From Gammaproteobacteria bacterium (lineage in GTDB: Bacteria; Pseudomonadota; Gammaproteobacteria; GRL18), in contig JANELJ010000001.1 of NCBI GenBank assembly GCA_024511395.1, forward strand, positions 1-26,049: a stretch of 26,049 bases of DNA, in the 5' to 3' direction. Position 1 is the first letter of the stretch; the number at the start of each line of letters is the position of its first letter. The notes under the pieces were generated by a model, which was given only the letters and a program-made list of their open reading frames with translations, had not been told where the DNA came from and did not search any database. Positions 9,642-19,311 of this stretch are shown one piece after another. The position numbers and the translations under genes were made by a program.

Positions 9642-11079
9642 CTCTTAATCCCTCCTGAGAGTCAGCCATATGGTCCGGCTTTATTTCTGCACGCTCATAA
9701 ATAATGGCTTTAAAATCATTACCCCGCTCACCATAGTTTGCATACATATCAAAACTGGCACAGGCCGGTGACAATAAAACGGTATCACCTTCTTGTGCCA
9801 GTTCTGTTGCATTTTCTACAGCCTCCTGCATAGAGCCCACATGAATAATCCGTTCACTGGCCATACCGGCTTTTAATACTGCACGCTCAATTTGTACGAC
9901 ATCCTCTCCCATAAGCAGCAGATATTTAACCCTGGCTTTGATGATCTTGCCCAGTTCAGTAAAATCAGCGCCCTTGCCAATACCGCCGGCAATTAAAATC
10001 AGCTGACGCTGTGCATAGCTTTTATCATCTTCCGGTTCCAGACCATTAATGGCGGCTATGGTCGCACCGGCATTGGTACCTTTTGAGTCATTATAAAAAT
10101 CAACCCCGTTAATCTGTGCAACCCATTCACAGCGATGTTCAAGCCCGGCATATTCCCGGACGGCCTGAAGCATTTTTTCTCTGTCCAGAGACAGGGGCTC
10201 CAGTAAAGCTATGGCTGCCAGTACATTCAGGTAGTTATAAACACCTTTCAGCCGTAATTCACTGGCTTTAAGCAGTGTTTCCTGACTTTTTTTCAGCAGG
10301 TAGTCACCGTCCTGTGTTTTCTGCAGACCATATTCACCGGTCTGAGGCTCCTCTGAGCCGAAATAAATACAACGTTCTGCTGCAGGGCAGGATTCATTCT
10401 GGGTCTTATTTTTAAACAGCTTTAATAGCTGCTGCTCATCTTTGTTAATAACCACCCAGTCGGTATTATTATAAATAGTCGTTTTAACCTGACGATAATC
10501 ATCCAGACCGTTATAACGATCCATATGATCTTCTGAAACATTCAGCACTATGGCACTGAGTGTTTTTAAACTATAAGTGGTTTCCAGTTGAAAGCTGGAT
10601 AATTCCAGTACATAAAGATCACTTTGGGTGGCTAATAAATCCAGTGCCGGGATCCCCAGGTTGCCGCCGGCAATGGTTTTAATACCACAATCTGAGGCTA
10701 TTTTTTCAACCAGAGTAGTGACGGTGCTTTTACCATTGGAACCGGTAATAGCAATAACCGGTTTGTCCACCACCTGCGCAAACAATTCAATATCACCAAT
10801 AATCAGCTGTCCTTTATCTGACTTTTTATTAGACTCTCTATCAGACAATGCTCTGAAAATTTCACTGCGTACTGAAATTCCGGGACTGACAATGATCTGC
10901 GGATACTGTTTAAACTGCTCATAGTTAAAATCACCCAGCAGCAATTCTGAATCCGGAAATTCACTTCTTATATTATCCTGATCAGCCAGCTCAGAACGGT
11001 TGTCTGCCAGATCAAAGGGACAGTTCTTTTGTTTCAGATAGCGGGCCACAGACAAACCGGTGCCACCCAGCCCGACCAC
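9631..11079 (-). CDS. murD: UDP-N-acetylmuramoylalanine--D-glutamate ligase MurD
   Basis: MurD adds D-glutamate to UDP-MurNAc-L-Ala. The N-terminal Rossmann motif GLGGTGLSVARYL, the P-loop TGSNGKST (112-119), LELSSFQLE, NVSEDHMDRY and NDSKGTN are all present. The coordinates use the only canonical start near the right place, a GTG at 11079, giving MVGLGGTG. Homologues normally have about 8 residues before this glycine loop. In frame, the sequence reads upstream as SQPTLV and stays open to a TGA at 11142-11140. That stretch contains no ATG, GTG or TTG in frame, and no Shine-Dalgarno sequence is visible. The true start may be a rare codon (CTG at 11082, or AUA/AUC further up), so the 5' end is uncertain. 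The spacer to mraY is 66 bp. Confidence 0.93.
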   Translation of the reverse strand: MVGLGGTGLSVARYLKQKNCPFDLADNRSELADQDNIRSEFPDSELLLGDFNYEQFKQYPQIIVSPGISVRSEIFRALSDRESNKKSDKGQLIIGDIELFAQVVDKPVIAITGSNGKSTVTTLVEKIASDCGIKTIAGGNLGIPALDLLATQSDLYVLELSSFQLETTYSLKTLSAIVLNVSEDHMDRYNGLDDYRQVKTTIYNNTDWVVINKDEQQLLKLFKNKTQNESCPAAERCIYFGSEEPQTGEYGLQKTQDGDYLLKKSQETLLKASELRLKGVYNYLNVLAAIALLEPLSLDREKMLQAVREYAGLEHRCEWVAQINGVDFYNDSKGTNAGATIAAINGLEPEDDKSYAQRQLILIAGGIGKGADFTELGKIIKARVKYLLLMGEDVVQIERAVLKAGMASERIIHVGSMQEAVENATELAQEGDTVLLSPACASFDMYANYGERGNDFKAIIYERAEIKPDHMADSQEGLRDVS

Positions 11080-11145
11080 CAGTGTCGGCTGACTGAAAAC
11101 AAAAGATTTGTATTGACCCGTATTATTTATTATTCTGATTCAGCT

Positions 11146-12228
11146 TTAACGTATCTTTAATGAGGCCAGACCAATCAATACCAGAATAACGGTAATGATC
11201 CAGAACCGGACAATCACTCTGGGTTCCGGCCAGCCTTTTAGTTCAAAGTGGTGGTGTATGGGTGCCATGTGAAATATACGACGTCCGGTCAGTTTGTAGG
11301 AGGCCACCTGTAAAATAACCGAAATGGTTTCCATAACAAATACACCGCCCATAATAAACAGTACAATTTCCTGACGAACTACAACCGCAATAATACCCAG
11401 ACCGGCACCCAGTGCTAGGGCACCGACATCCCCCATAAAAACCTGGGCAGGATAGGTGTTAAACCATAAAAAGCCCAGACCGGCACCCACAAATGTCGCA
11501 CAGATCACTACGATTTCTCCAACGCCGTAAATATAGGGAATACCCAGATATTCAGCAAAATTATAGTGCCCGGTCAGATAGGCAAAGACCCCAAAAGCAC
11601 CGGCTACCATCACCGTCGGCATAATGGCCAGTCCGTCCAGGCCATCTGTCAGGTTGACAGCATTACTGCTGCCGACAATCACTAGATAGGTCAGTAAAAT
11701 ATAAAAGGGGCCCAGGTCAATAAAAACATCTTTCATAAATGGAATAATCAGCTGGGTTTCCTGTACACTCTGGGCACTCATGTATAAATACACCGCCGCT
11801 CCAAAACCAATAACGCTCTGCCAGAAATATTTATAGCGGGCAATCAGTCCCCGGGTATCTTTGTGAACGATTTTTTTATAATCATCAATCCAGCCGACGA
11901 CTCCGAACAGCAGGGTTACAATCAGTACTACCCAGATATAACGATTGCTTAAATCCCCCCACAATAAGGTACTGACCGCAATGGCAACTAATATCAAAGA
12001 CCCGCCCATGGTCGGCGTTCCGGCTTTACTGAAATGACTTTCCGGCCCATCATCACGAATGGTCTGGCCAATCTGCCGAACACTGAGTTTTTTAATCATC
12101 ATGGGACCTACCAGCAGAGCAATGCTGAGCGCAGTCAGGATCCCTAGGATGGCACGCATGGTCAGATAGGAAAACACATTAAATGCGCTATAGTACTGTG
12201 ACAGATATTCCGCTAAAGCCAGCAACAT
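11146..12228 (-). CDS. mraY: Phospho-MurNAc-pentapeptide translocase MraY
   Basis: MraY is the ten-helix integral membrane enzyme that transfers phospho-MurNAc-pentapeptide from UDP to undecaprenyl phosphate, forming lipid I. The 360 residues match E. coli exactly. Diagnostic motifs are IDDYKK (metal and substrate site), [27 protein letters not shown] and the histidine loop [12 protein letters not shown]. Hydrophobic segments occur throughout. The start overlaps the murF stop by one base (TAATG), and AAGG lies about 10 nt upstream. Confidence 0.98.
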   Translation of the reverse strand: MLLALAEYLSQYYSAFNVFSYLTMRAILGILTALSIALLVGPMMIKKLSVRQIGQTIRDDGPESHFSKAGTPTMGGSLILVAIAVSTLLWGDLSNRYIWVVLIVTLLFGVVGWIDDYKKIVHKDTRGLIARYKYFWQSVIGFGAAVYLYMSAQSVQETQLIIPFMKDVFIDLGPFYILLTYLVIVGSSNAVNLTDGLDGLAIMPTVMVAGAFGVFAYLTGHYNFAEYLGIPYIYGVGEIVVICATFVGAGLGFLWFNTYPAQVFMGDVGALALGAGLGIIAVVVRQEIVLFIMGGVFVMETISVILQVASYKLTGRRIFHMAPIHHHFELKGWPEPRVIVRFWIITVILVLIGLASLKIR

Positions 12229-13691
12229 TATTGAGTACCTTCTTTATGATGTATGTCCGAATCTGCATCAATTTCTAACGCAGCGACTATCTCTTCCATC
12301 TTCATGATTCTGGAACCTTTTATTAACACCACATGCTCGGATTGCAACACTTTTTTTAACGTATTAATCAGATCATTTCGATCAGTAAAATATTGAGCCT
12401 GACGAGTATCTGCACCGGCATCAATAAACCCTTTATAAGTTGCTTCAGTCAGGCATCCAAGAGTAAACAGACTATCAATACCCAGACTGAATGCATCCTG
12501 TCCCAGTTCATAATGCAGTGCTTTAGCTTCCATACCCAGTTCGCCCATATCACCTAATACCAGAACATGCTTTCCCTTAAGCTGTTTAATGGCCTCAATT
12601 CCTGCCCGTACCGAACCGGGATTGGCATTATAGGTATCATCAAACAGACGTGATGAATGCAGGCCTGTTTTCTGTTCCAGCCTGCCTGAAACATTGGTAA
12701 AGCTTTCCAGACTGGTTTTAACGGCCTGCAGAGATACTCCCACTGCCAGAGAAACCGCCGTTGCCGCCAAGGCATTATAGACGTTATGCATACCCGGCTG
12801 TGGCAGACAAATGTTCAACTGACCCTGAGGGGTTTTCATTGCTATTTGCTGTCCGGTTATTTTCTCTTGTCGCATCTCAGATATCTGAGCAGAAATTTCC
12901 GCTGAATGATGTATGCCAAAACGAACCTGTTTAAGTGATTTATCCAGCGTATCACAGACATCTTCCCAGTAAGAGGCATAGGCATCATCGGCATTAATGA
13001 CTGCCGTACCGCCCTGTTCTATACCGCTGTAGATTTCACCTTTGGCCTGAGCCACTCCATCCAAGGAACCAAAACCTTCAATATGTGCCGGCCCTGCATT
13101 GGTGATCACTGCAACATCCGGCTGAACGATATCCACCAGTTGTTTAATCTCACCAATATGGTTGGCACCCATTTCTATTACCGCTGCTTTATGAGTCTTA
13201 TTTAAACGCAGCAGAGTCAGAGGAACACCGATATCATTATTGAGGTTACCCTGTGTCGCTAGAATACATGCCTGATCATCTTCACAAAAAGTGGCCTGTA
13301 AAATAGCGGCTGTCATCTCCTTGACCGTGGTTTTACCGCAGCTCCCAGTAATGGCAATAATGGGCAGCGTAAAGGTAGAACTCCATAGTGAAGCAATATC
13401 ACCTAAGGCGATACGGCTGTCTGCCACAATAATCTGCGGCAGGGTACTGTCCACCGGTTTTTCAACCACCAGACCACAGGCACCCCTGTCTTCTGCCTGC
13501 TGTACGTAATCATGGGCATCAAAATTGTCACCTTTAATGGCCACAAATAAATCGCCGGCTTCCAGGGTTCGGGTATTAATACTGACCTGGGAAAACTCAC
13601 AGTCTTCTCCAATCAAGTCCACATTCAGTACGGAGGCCACCTGTGCCAGACTTAAATGCATATTGAGATCATCCTTTATGGCCTGACTCAT
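12228..13691 (-). CDS. murF: UDP-MurNAc-tripeptide--D-Ala-D-Ala ligase MurF
   Basis: MurF adds the D-Ala-D-Ala dipeptide made by Ddl to the UDP-MurNAc-tripeptide, completing the cytoplasmic precursor. The protein has 487 residues. The N-terminal domain contains [18 protein letters not shown], the P-loop is TGSCGKTT (115-122), and the middle shows [16 protein letters not shown] and [10 protein letters not shown]. The start at 13691 has a strong AAGGAGG 7 nt upstream. A second Met at codon 11 (MHLSLAQ) matches where shorter homologues begin but has a weaker site. It overlaps murE by ATGA. Confidence 0.98.
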   Translation of the reverse strand: MSQAIKDDLNMHLSLAQVASVLNVDLIGEDCEFSQVSINTRTLEAGDLFVAIKGDNFDAHDYVQQAEDRGACGLVVEKPVDSTLPQIIVADSRIALGDIASLWSSTFTLPIIAITGSCGKTTVKEMTAAILQATFCEDDQACILATQGNLNNDIGVPLTLLRLNKTHKAAVIEMGANHIGEIKQLVDIVQPDVAVITNAGPAHIEGFGSLDGVAQAKGEIYSGIEQGGTAVINADDAYASYWEDVCDTLDKSLKQVRFGIHHSAEISAQISEMRQEKITGQQIAMKTPQGQLNICLPQPGMHNVYNALAATAVSLAVGVSLQAVKTSLESFTNVSGRLEQKTGLHSSRLFDDTYNANPGSVRAGIEAIKQLKGKHVLVLGDMGELGMEAKALHYELGQDAFSLGIDSLFTLGCLTEATYKGFIDAGADTRQAQYFTDRNDLINTLKKVLQSEHVVLIKGSRIMKMEEIVAALEIDADSDIHHKEGTQ

Positions 13692-15316
13692 TGTGCATCC
13701 TCCTTATCCTTGTGATAAAACTGCATCACACAGTCTCTGTCACTAAAGGGAAGCCGGGTACCATTTATTTCCTGATAAGTTTCATGCCCTTTTCCGGCAA
13801 TTAAAACACTGTCCTGTGATCCGGCAGCATTTAGTACCTTGGCTATAGCCATCGCCCGATCCGTTTCAGTCCATACCGTCTGAGTATTTTTTAAGCCGCT
13901 ACTTATATCCTTAATGATCTGCTCTGGCTCTTCACTACGGGGATTATCCGAAGTAATCATAATCTGATCGGCCTGTTCTTCTGCCGCCTGAGCCATTAAA
14001 CTGCGCTTACCCTGATCCCGGTCACCACCGCAGCCAAAGACACAATATAATTTACCCTCTTTGCTGGTATGGGCTCTGACTGCCTGCAAAGCCTTAGCCA
14101 GAGCATCCGGAGTGTGAGCATAGTCAATAATAATTAAGGGTTGTTGCACCTGCCCGTCAATATTAATTTTTTCCATACGTCCGGGAACGGTCTGTAAACC
14201 ATTAACGGCTTTAATAATGTCTTTTAATGTATACCCCTGTGTAACCAATACCGCAATCGCCGCCAGTATATTGTCAATATTAAACTCACCGATTAAAGGC
14301 GTGCTGACCGGCCAGCTCTGTTGATCATGCTGTAACTTAAAATAGATGCCTTTATTGTCCAGCTTAATATCTGACACGCTGTAATCAGCTGAGCTGTCCT
14401 GTCTGGCATAAGTGACAAGCGATGTCTGTTGCTTTAGGTCTGTGCGGATCTGAGCAGAAAAAGCATCATCCAGATTCAGTACAATGTTTTTTAAACCTGG
14501 TGTTAAAAACAGTTTCAGTTTTTCTGTCGCATAGCTCTGCATGTCACCATGATAATCCAGATGATCACGGGACAGATTAGTCAGTACTGCCGTATCAAAC
14601 TCCACCCCGTTTACCCGGCCCTGTGCCAAAGCATGGGAAGAAACTTCCATAACCACGGTTTGAATCCCCTGGTCATGATAATCCGCCATTAACTGCTGTA
14701 CAGTCACTGCATCCGGTGTAGTATGCGTACTTTGCTGCAGCTGGCCATAACGGCCGTTACCCAGGGTACCAATCAGGACACTGCGGTCTTCAATATTATT
14801 CTGCTGTGCCAGCAGGCCCATCAGGCGGGCAACAAAATGGGCTGTTGAGGTTTTGCCATTAGTACCGGTAATACCAATTACCTGCATTTCCCGGGTCGGG
14901 TGCTGATAGAAACGCGCGGCAATATAACTGCTTTTTTCCAGTAAACCTTCAACCCGGATCAGCGGTACATCCGGCTTATCTTCCAGGGTACAGACTTCAG
15001 GCATTTCCTGTAATTCAGCCGTAGGTTCCCAGGCCACACAGGTAGCACCCCGGTTAATGGCCTGTCCCGCATAAGCGATGCCATGATGCGGCTTCTGTGA
15101 GGGTTTTCCTACACCAGCACAGGCCAGGAACAAAAACTCTTCATGTACTTTATTACTATTAAGCGATAAGCCTTTGAAACTTAGCCCAGCATTTTTGACC
15201 CCACTAAGATCACAAAAACCATCTAAGATACGTTGTAGATGGTTTGTGGGGTAAGCGCTTTTTACCGGTTGCACCGGTAAGGCAGCCTGACGGGTTATGG
15301 GCAGTTGTCCGTTCAT
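13688..15316 (-). CDS. murE: UDP-MurNAc-L-Ala-D-Glu--meso-diaminopimelate ligase MurE
   Basis: MurE adds the third stem-peptide residue. The specificity motif DNPR (457-460) marks a meso-diaminopimelate enzyme rather than a lysine one, fitting a Gram-negative wall. The P-loop is TGTNGKTST (150-158), followed by EVSSHAL and LTNLSRDHLDYH, and later DYAHTPDAL and GCGGDRDQGKR. At 542 residues it is about 45 longer than E. coli MurE. The extra length is mostly an N-terminal segment of about 30 residues before the UDP-binding domain. The chosen ATG has GGGAGG 5 nt upstream, so the extension is probably real. It overlaps ftsI by ATGA. Confidence 0.98.
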   Translation of the reverse strand: MNGQLPITRQAALPVQPVKSAYPTNHLQRILDGFCDLSGVKNAGLSFKGLSLNSNKVHEEFLFLACAGVGKPSQKPHHGIAYAGQAINRGATCVAWEPTAELQEMPEVCTLEDKPDVPLIRVEGLLEKSSYIAARFYQHPTREMQVIGITGTNGKTSTAHFVARLMGLLAQQNNIEDRSVLIGTLGNGRYGQLQQSTHTTPDAVTVQQLMADYHDQGIQTVVMEVSSHALAQGRVNGVEFDTAVLTNLSRDHLDYHGDMQSYATEKLKLFLTPGLKNIVLNLDDAFSAQIRTDLKQQTSLVTYARQDSSADYSVSDIKLDNKGIYFKLQHDQQSWPVSTPLIGEFNIDNILAAIAVLVTQGYTLKDIIKAVNGLQTVPGRMEKINIDGQVQQPLIIIDYAHTPDALAKALQAVRAHTSKEGKLYCVFGCGGDRDQGKRSLMAQAAEEQADQIMITSDNPRSEEPEQIIKDISSGLKNTQTVWTETDRAMAIAKVLNAAGSQDSVLIAGKGHETYQEINGTRLPFSDRDCVMQFYHKDKEDAQ

Positions 15317-17091
15317 ATCTGCCTCCCGAAACTCTGCTCTATCTGGGAGGCTACATCCGGACGACTGATGTCATCCGGGTCGATATTAAGCAACCTGAGT
15401 GCTCCGGACATGACTTCTGAAAATGCCGGAGCGGCCACCAGGCCACCATAGTAGACACCATTGCTGGGTTCATCAATCATAACCACAATGGCCAGTTTTG
15501 GATCAGAGACAGGTGCAAATCCGGCAAAGACTGCCGCGTATTTCTTTTTGGTATAACCTCCGTGTTTAGAGGCTTTTTTAACCGTACCGGTTTTACCGGC
15601 TACTTTATAACCACGCACGGCAGCCTTTGGTGCAGTACCGCCATCACTGACTACTGTCTGCATCATTTTACTGATCTGCTTCAGGGAACGTTCAGACAGA
15701 CGTACACGCTGGTTCAGAGCAAGCTCTGCTCCGGTATTTCCACTATCTGAATTGTCAGCCTGTTGATACAAAAAAGTCACGGGTTGTTTTTTTCCCTGTC
15801 GTGCAATAGTGCTATAGGCGTTAGCCAGTTGTAATGTCGTTACAGACATACCATAGCCAAAAGATAAGGTAGCCTGTTCTATTTTTGATACTCTTCTGGG
15901 CCGAACCAAGCGACCACTGGATTCACCTGGAAAACCGCTGCCGGTATCACTGCCAAAGCCAAAACTATAATAGATATCCCAGAGCAAAGGTTTGGGTAAG
16001 CTTAGTGCTATTTTTGAAGTGCCGACATTACTGGATTTTTTCAGTACCGTCGCCACATCAATGACACCATAAGCATGAGTATCCTTAATGGTTTTACCAT
16101 CAATCATAAACCAGCCGTCACCGGTATCTATCTGAGTACCGGGGCTGTAATAACCGCTGTTCAATGCCGTAGCAATGGATATCGGTTTCATGGTTGAGCC
16201 CGGTTCAAACAAATCGGTAATCGCCCGATTACGATACCGGCTGGATTTACGATCCTGCAGCCGGTTAGGGTTAAAACTCGGCTGATTGGCCATGGCAATG
16301 ACTTCCCCAGTCTCAATATCCAGTACCACAATAGAACCGGATTTTGCCTTATGCTGCTGTACCGTTTTTTTCAGTGTTTTATAAGCCAGGTACTGAATGC
16401 GCCTATCCAGACTGAGCTTTAAATTTTTACCCGGTCTGGGTGCTTTAACCTGTTCTTCAATGGCAATAATTCGACCCAGTCTATCCTTAACGACCCGTTT
16501 TTTACCTGATTCACCGGCCAGCCAGTCGTTGTAGGCCAGCTCCATGCCTTCCTGACCATTGTCATCCACATCGGTAAAGCCCAGCACATGACCAAAAATT
16601 TCACCGTCCGGATAATAACGCCGGTATTCACGCTGAACATGAACGCCCTTAATATCCAGATTCATAATCTGTTGTGCCTGAGCCGGATTAATACGCCGCC
16701 GGATATAGACAAATTCCTTGTCAGCACGTTTTTTTATCTTATTTTTAAGGTACTGGCTGTTTAGTTTTAGCAATTTGGCCAGCTGGTAAATCTTTTTATC
16801 ACCCAAATCAAATTCATGAGGATTGACCCAGATGGATGATACCGGGGTACTGATGGCCAACGGATAGCCGTTGCGATCAGTTATCATGCCTCGATGTGCC
16901 GTCACTTCTACCTGACGCAGAACCCGGGCATTACCCTGCCCCTGTAAAAATTCATTATCAAACTGCAGCTGCAGTACTCGCCAGACCAGCAAACACACTG
17001 CCAGCAGCAGAATCAGATAAATAAAATTGATTCTGTAAGAGGGTACATGAGTACCGCCTTTTAGCTTATTTTTAACACTGGCTCTGGTCAT
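15313..17091 (-). CDS. ftsI: Septal transpeptidase FtsI (penicillin-binding protein 3)
   Basis: FtsI is the class B penicillin-binding protein that cross-links septal peptidoglycan as partner of FtsW. The single membrane anchor is at about residues 20-40, followed by the pedestal domain with HRGMITDRNG. The transpeptidase motifs are complete: STMK with catalytic serine S299, SSN at 353-355, and KTG at 500-502. The 592-residue length is close to E. coli PBP3 (588). It starts 14 bp after ftsL with no strong Shine-Dalgarno sequence. The N-terminal cytoplasmic tail is basic. Confidence 0.98.
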   Translation of the reverse strand: MTRASVKNKLKGGTHVPSYRINFIYLILLLAVCLLVWRVLQLQFDNEFLQGQGNARVLRQVEVTAHRGMITDRNGYPLAISTPVSSIWVNPHEFDLGDKKIYQLAKLLKLNSQYLKNKIKKRADKEFVYIRRRINPAQAQQIMNLDIKGVHVQREYRRYYPDGEIFGHVLGFTDVDDNGQEGMELAYNDWLAGESGKKRVVKDRLGRIIAIEEQVKAPRPGKNLKLSLDRRIQYLAYKTLKKTVQQHKAKSGSIVVLDIETGEVIAMANQPSFNPNRLQDRKSSRYRNRAITDLFEPGSTMKPISIATALNSGYYSPGTQIDTGDGWFMIDGKTIKDTHAYGVIDVATVLKKSSNVGTSKIALSLPKPLLWDIYYSFGFGSDTGSGFPGESSGRLVRPRRVSKIEQATLSFGYGMSVTTLQLANAYSTIARQGKKQPVTFLYQQADNSDSGNTGAELALNQRVRLSERSLKQISKMMQTVVSDGGTAPKAAVRGYKVAGKTGTVKKASKHGGYTKKKYAAVFAGFAPVSDPKLAIVVMIDEPSNGVYYGGLVAAPAFSEVMSGALRLLNIDPDDISRPDVASQIEQSFGRQI

Positions 17092-17105
17092 TTTTACAAT
17101 GCCTG

Positions 17106-17375
17106 TTACTGCGTAATATAAATAACGTCTTTATTCTGTGGCGTTATCATCTGCAATTGCTCACGGGCAATACGTTCTATACGTACATGCGTTGCCCAGG
17201 TATTCTGTTCCAGCTGCAGCTTGCCCCATTCCACTTCCATATTATCTCTTTGCTTTTCAAGCTGCTGCAGTTCCACAAACAGTTTTCGATTATAGTGTTT
17301 TGCATATACCACACTGACGGCCGAGACAAAGGTGATAATAAGCAAAATTAATATCAGTAAAATTTTGCCGCTCAT
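17106..17375 (-). CDS. ftsL: Cell division protein FtsL
   Basis: FtsL is a small bitopic divisome protein that forms a complex with FtsB and FtsQ and activates FtsW-FtsI. The 89-residue chain has a very short cytoplasmic end, a transmembrane helix at about 3-24, and a periplasmic helix with coiled-coil character (LQQLEKQRDNMEVEWGKLQ). It ends in the family's RIERIAREQLQMITP motif. Position between rsmH and ftsI confirms the assignment of this poorly conserved family. GAGG lies about 5 nt before the ATG. Confidence 0.94.
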   Translation of the reverse strand: MSGKILLILILLIITFVSAVSVVYAKHYNRKLFVELQQLEKQRDNMEVEWGKLQLEQNTWATHVRIERIAREQLQMITPQNKDVIYITQ

Positions 17376-17415
17376 ATTTACCTCATTTTTAGCTGTCTCG
17401 TTTTAGCTGCTTTAT

Positions 17416-18366
17416 TTACAGTTTCATTGCCACTCTAAGTACTGCACTTCTGGCTCGGGGATTATCACTCATTTCCTGCTTACCAGCCTTAATGCGTTTT
17501 CCCACCAGTTTCATTTTACGGTTAATGGTTTCATCCATAACCGGCAGATCCGGGGGTAATTGTTCACCTTCTGACATCCTTCTGAAAAACTGTTTAACCC
17601 GCCGGTCCTCCAGAGAATGAAAACTGATCACCTCCAGACGTCCGTTTCTGGCCAGACAGCGATAGCTTTGCTGCAGGCAGCTATCGAGATCCGTCAGTTC
17701 ATTATTAATAAAAATCCGTATGCCCTGAAAACTTCGAGTCGCCGGATGTTTTTTCTTTTCCCAGCGAGGGTGCGCCTGCTTAATGATCTCTGCCAACTGC
17801 CGGGTATCCGTCAACGGCTGTTCTGCCCTAGCCTGAACAATGGCTCTGGCAATTCGCCTGGAGAAACGCTCTTCCCCGTAGTCGTACAGGACATTGGCTA
17901 TTTCAGTTTCACCGGCTTTATTCAGCCATTGCGCTGCCGTCATACCCTGCTGATCATTCATACGCATATCCAGCGGGCCGGACTGCTGAAAACTGAACCC
18001 CCGCTGCGAATCATCTAGTTGCGGTGATGAAACACCCAGATCCAACAGAATACCGTTAATCGAACCGCTTAAACCCAGCTGTTCAATATGTTTCTCCAGC
18101 TCTGCAAAAGAATCATGCACTATCTGGAAGCGCGGATCCGCCGCAAATTTCTGTTCAGCTGTCTTAATAGCCTGCGGATCCTTGTCAAAGGCAATTAACC
18201 TCCCCTGCTCACCCAGTTGTTCCAGGATGGCCTGAGAATGCCCGCCCCGGCCAAAGGTACCGTCAATATAGATCCCTGCGGGTTCTATATTCAGGACTTC
18301 AATGGACTCATTAAGCAGCACTGATTTATGTTTATACTGAGAATGTGCTGCCTCATGTTCTGTCAC
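17416..18366 (-). CDS. rsmH: 16S rRNA (cytosine1402-N4)-methyltransferase RsmH
   Basis: RsmH (formerly MraW) uses S-adenosylmethionine to methylate N4 of C1402 in 16S rRNA, near the ribosomal P site. The 316-residue length is typical. The family opening HKSVLLNESIEVL is followed by the SAM-binding IDGTFGRGGHS (34-44), and later by LLDLGVSSPQLDDSQRGFSF, the DMRM motif and ISFHSLEDRRVKQFF. The start is GTG with only a weak AGG upstream. The encoded N-terminus is a few residues longer than in E. coli. It lies 42 bp downstream of mraZ. Confidence 0.97.
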   Translation of the reverse strand: MTEHEAAHSQYKHKSVLLNESIEVLNIEPAGIYIDGTFGRGGHSQAILEQLGEQGRLIAFDKDPQAIKTAEQKFAADPRFQIVHDSFAELEKHIEQLGLSGSINGILLDLGVSSPQLDDSQRGFSFQQSGPLDMRMNDQQGMTAAQWLNKAGETEIANVLYDYGEERFSRRIARAIVQARAEQPLTDTRQLAEIIKQAHPRWEKKKHPATRSFQGIRIFINNELTDLDSCLQQSYRCLARNGRLEVISFHSLEDRRVKQFFRRMSEGEQLPPDLPVMDETINRKMKLVGKRIKAGKQEMSDNPRARSAVLRVAMKL

Positions 18367-18408
18367 AGTTGTACCTGTTATTAAATTATTAAAGAGCCAT
18401 TTATTTCA

Positions 18409-18846
18409 TTACAGGGATAAAGAAGTCAGTTCTTCGGTGAGGTCAATATCATCATCCTCATCGGCCCAGACATTATCCCAGGCGATTTCATCCCAGACTT
18501 CAAATTTATTACCAATGCCGACCAGCACCACCTGTTTTTCCAAGCCGGTTTTCTCTCTTAAATACGGCGGCAGATTGATACGGCCATTTTTATCCATATC
18601 ACAATCTGAAGCATGCCCCAGTACCAAGCGTTTTATCTTCATGGACGGTTTTGTGCTGGGCAGTGCAGTCAGCTTGTCTTCTATCTTTTTCCATTCATGG
18701 TAGGGGTAGATCACCATTCTGCGTTCATGATCCAAGGTAATCACCAGATGACCGGCACACTCTTCCTGCAGCCGTTCTCTATAACGACTTGGGATAGCCA
18801 GACGCCCTTTGGCATCCAGATTGAGTTTGGTTACACCATTTAACAC
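18409..18846 (-). CDS. mraZ: Transcriptional regulator MraZ
   Basis: MraZ is a ring-forming, DNA-binding protein with two AbrB/SpoVT-like modules. In other bacteria it represses its own dcw operon by binding short direct repeats upstream. The two modules are visible: LDAKGRLAIPSRYRERL near the N-terminus and MDKNGRINLPPYLREKTG in the second half. The frame is open further upstream to a TTG at 18894. I chose the GTG at 18846 because it gives MLNGVTKLNLDAKG, which aligns with the usual MraZ N-terminus and yields 145 residues. No good Shine-Dalgarno sequence precedes either start, so initiation may be weak. It is the first gene of the dcw cluster, with its promoter and operator about 75-155 bp upstream. 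Confidence 0.94.
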   Translation of the reverse strand: MLNGVTKLNLDAKGRLAIPSRYRERLQEECAGHLVITLDHERRMVIYPYHEWKKIEDKLTALPSTKPSMKIKRLVLGHASDCDMDKNGRINLPPYLREKTGLEKQVVLVGIGNKFEVWDEIAWDNVWADEDDDIDLTEELTSLSL

Positions 18847-18920
18847 TGCACAGCACCGGTTTAATCTTATGGAGGTATAAGATAAAGATTGCAAACAATC
18901 TCATTTATACAGGATAAAAA

Positions 18921-18966
18921 TACCACTTTTTTCCATCAGGATCCATTTTGATCCACTTTACCCCAC
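18921..18966 (-). promoter_or_regulatory. MraZ operator: five TGG repeats at exact 10-nt spacing
   Basis: On the minus strand TGG begins at 18965, 18955, 18945, 18935 and 18925, with blocks TGGGGTAAAG, TGGATCAAAA, TGGATCCTGA, TGGAAAAAAG and TGGTATTTTT. Known MraZ sites are direct repeats of TGGG or AAAGTGG spaced by about one helical turn in front of mraZ. The array lies just downstream of the predicted start point, where binding would block transcription. The repeats are seen in the sequence; the role is inferred. Confidence 0.8.
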
Positions 18967-18973
18967 AATTGCT

Positions 18974-19002
18974 ACTATAGAAATTGTTTAACACAAGGTC
19001 AA
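18974..19002 (-). promoter_or_regulatory. Predicted sigma70 promoter of the dcw cluster
   Basis: On the minus strand TTGACC (19002-18997), a 17-nt spacer and TATAGT (18979-18974) make a good sigma70 promoter. The start point would be near 18967, directly before the MraZ repeats, leaving about 120 nt of leader before mraZ. A second TATAAA at 18909-18904 has no matching -35 box. Confidence 0.7.
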
Positions 19003-19311
19003 GAAAAATCGCAAATATTTTTAATTTCTTACTTACAGAACCAGTACTTAGCGCATATTTCAACACATTTCTAATGGTTGAATTTATTGCTAAATCAGTA
19101 GCTTATTGAAATTAACTCAAGGAAAAGATGAGCATAGAAGAGAATGACTGAAAATGTGATCCAGAACACAGGTATTCTGGGCTAAATTATTTTTCTGACG
19201 GGTTTGGCCAAAAATCAACCAAAACAAGCTTTAGAAATAAAAAAAGGAAAAGCTAAAAAACAACTTATATAAACAGAGCAGAGGCACTGAATATATGTTT
19301 AAAATAAAAAG
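19003..19311. other. AT-rich spacer between rnpB and the dcw promoter
   Basis: This stretch has no open reading frame with coding character on either strand. The longest candidate with a start is a seven-codon ORF. It contains AT-rich sequence and a weak AGCTTT/AAAGCT inverted repeat near 19229-19254 without a terminator-like T run in the right place. Apart from the rnpB 3' T tract at its upper edge, I see nothing assignable. Confidence 0.6.
19302..19311 (-). terminator. T-rich tract after the rnpB 3' end
   Basis: On the minus strand the 3' side of helix P1 is followed by CTGCTTTTTATTTT. The P1 helix plus this tract could act as an intrinsic terminator, although a T run of only five and an intervening A make it a moderate candidate. 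Confidence 0.4.

Noticed and set aside
18847..18894. Upstream TTG start of mraZ, adding 16 residues
   Set aside because: The added residues do not match MraZ, while the GTG at 18846 gives the conserved N-terminus.
18904..18909. TATAAA as an alternative mraZ -10 box
   Set aside because: No -35 box at proper spacing, whereas TTGACC-17-TATAGT upstream fits better and is followed by the operator.
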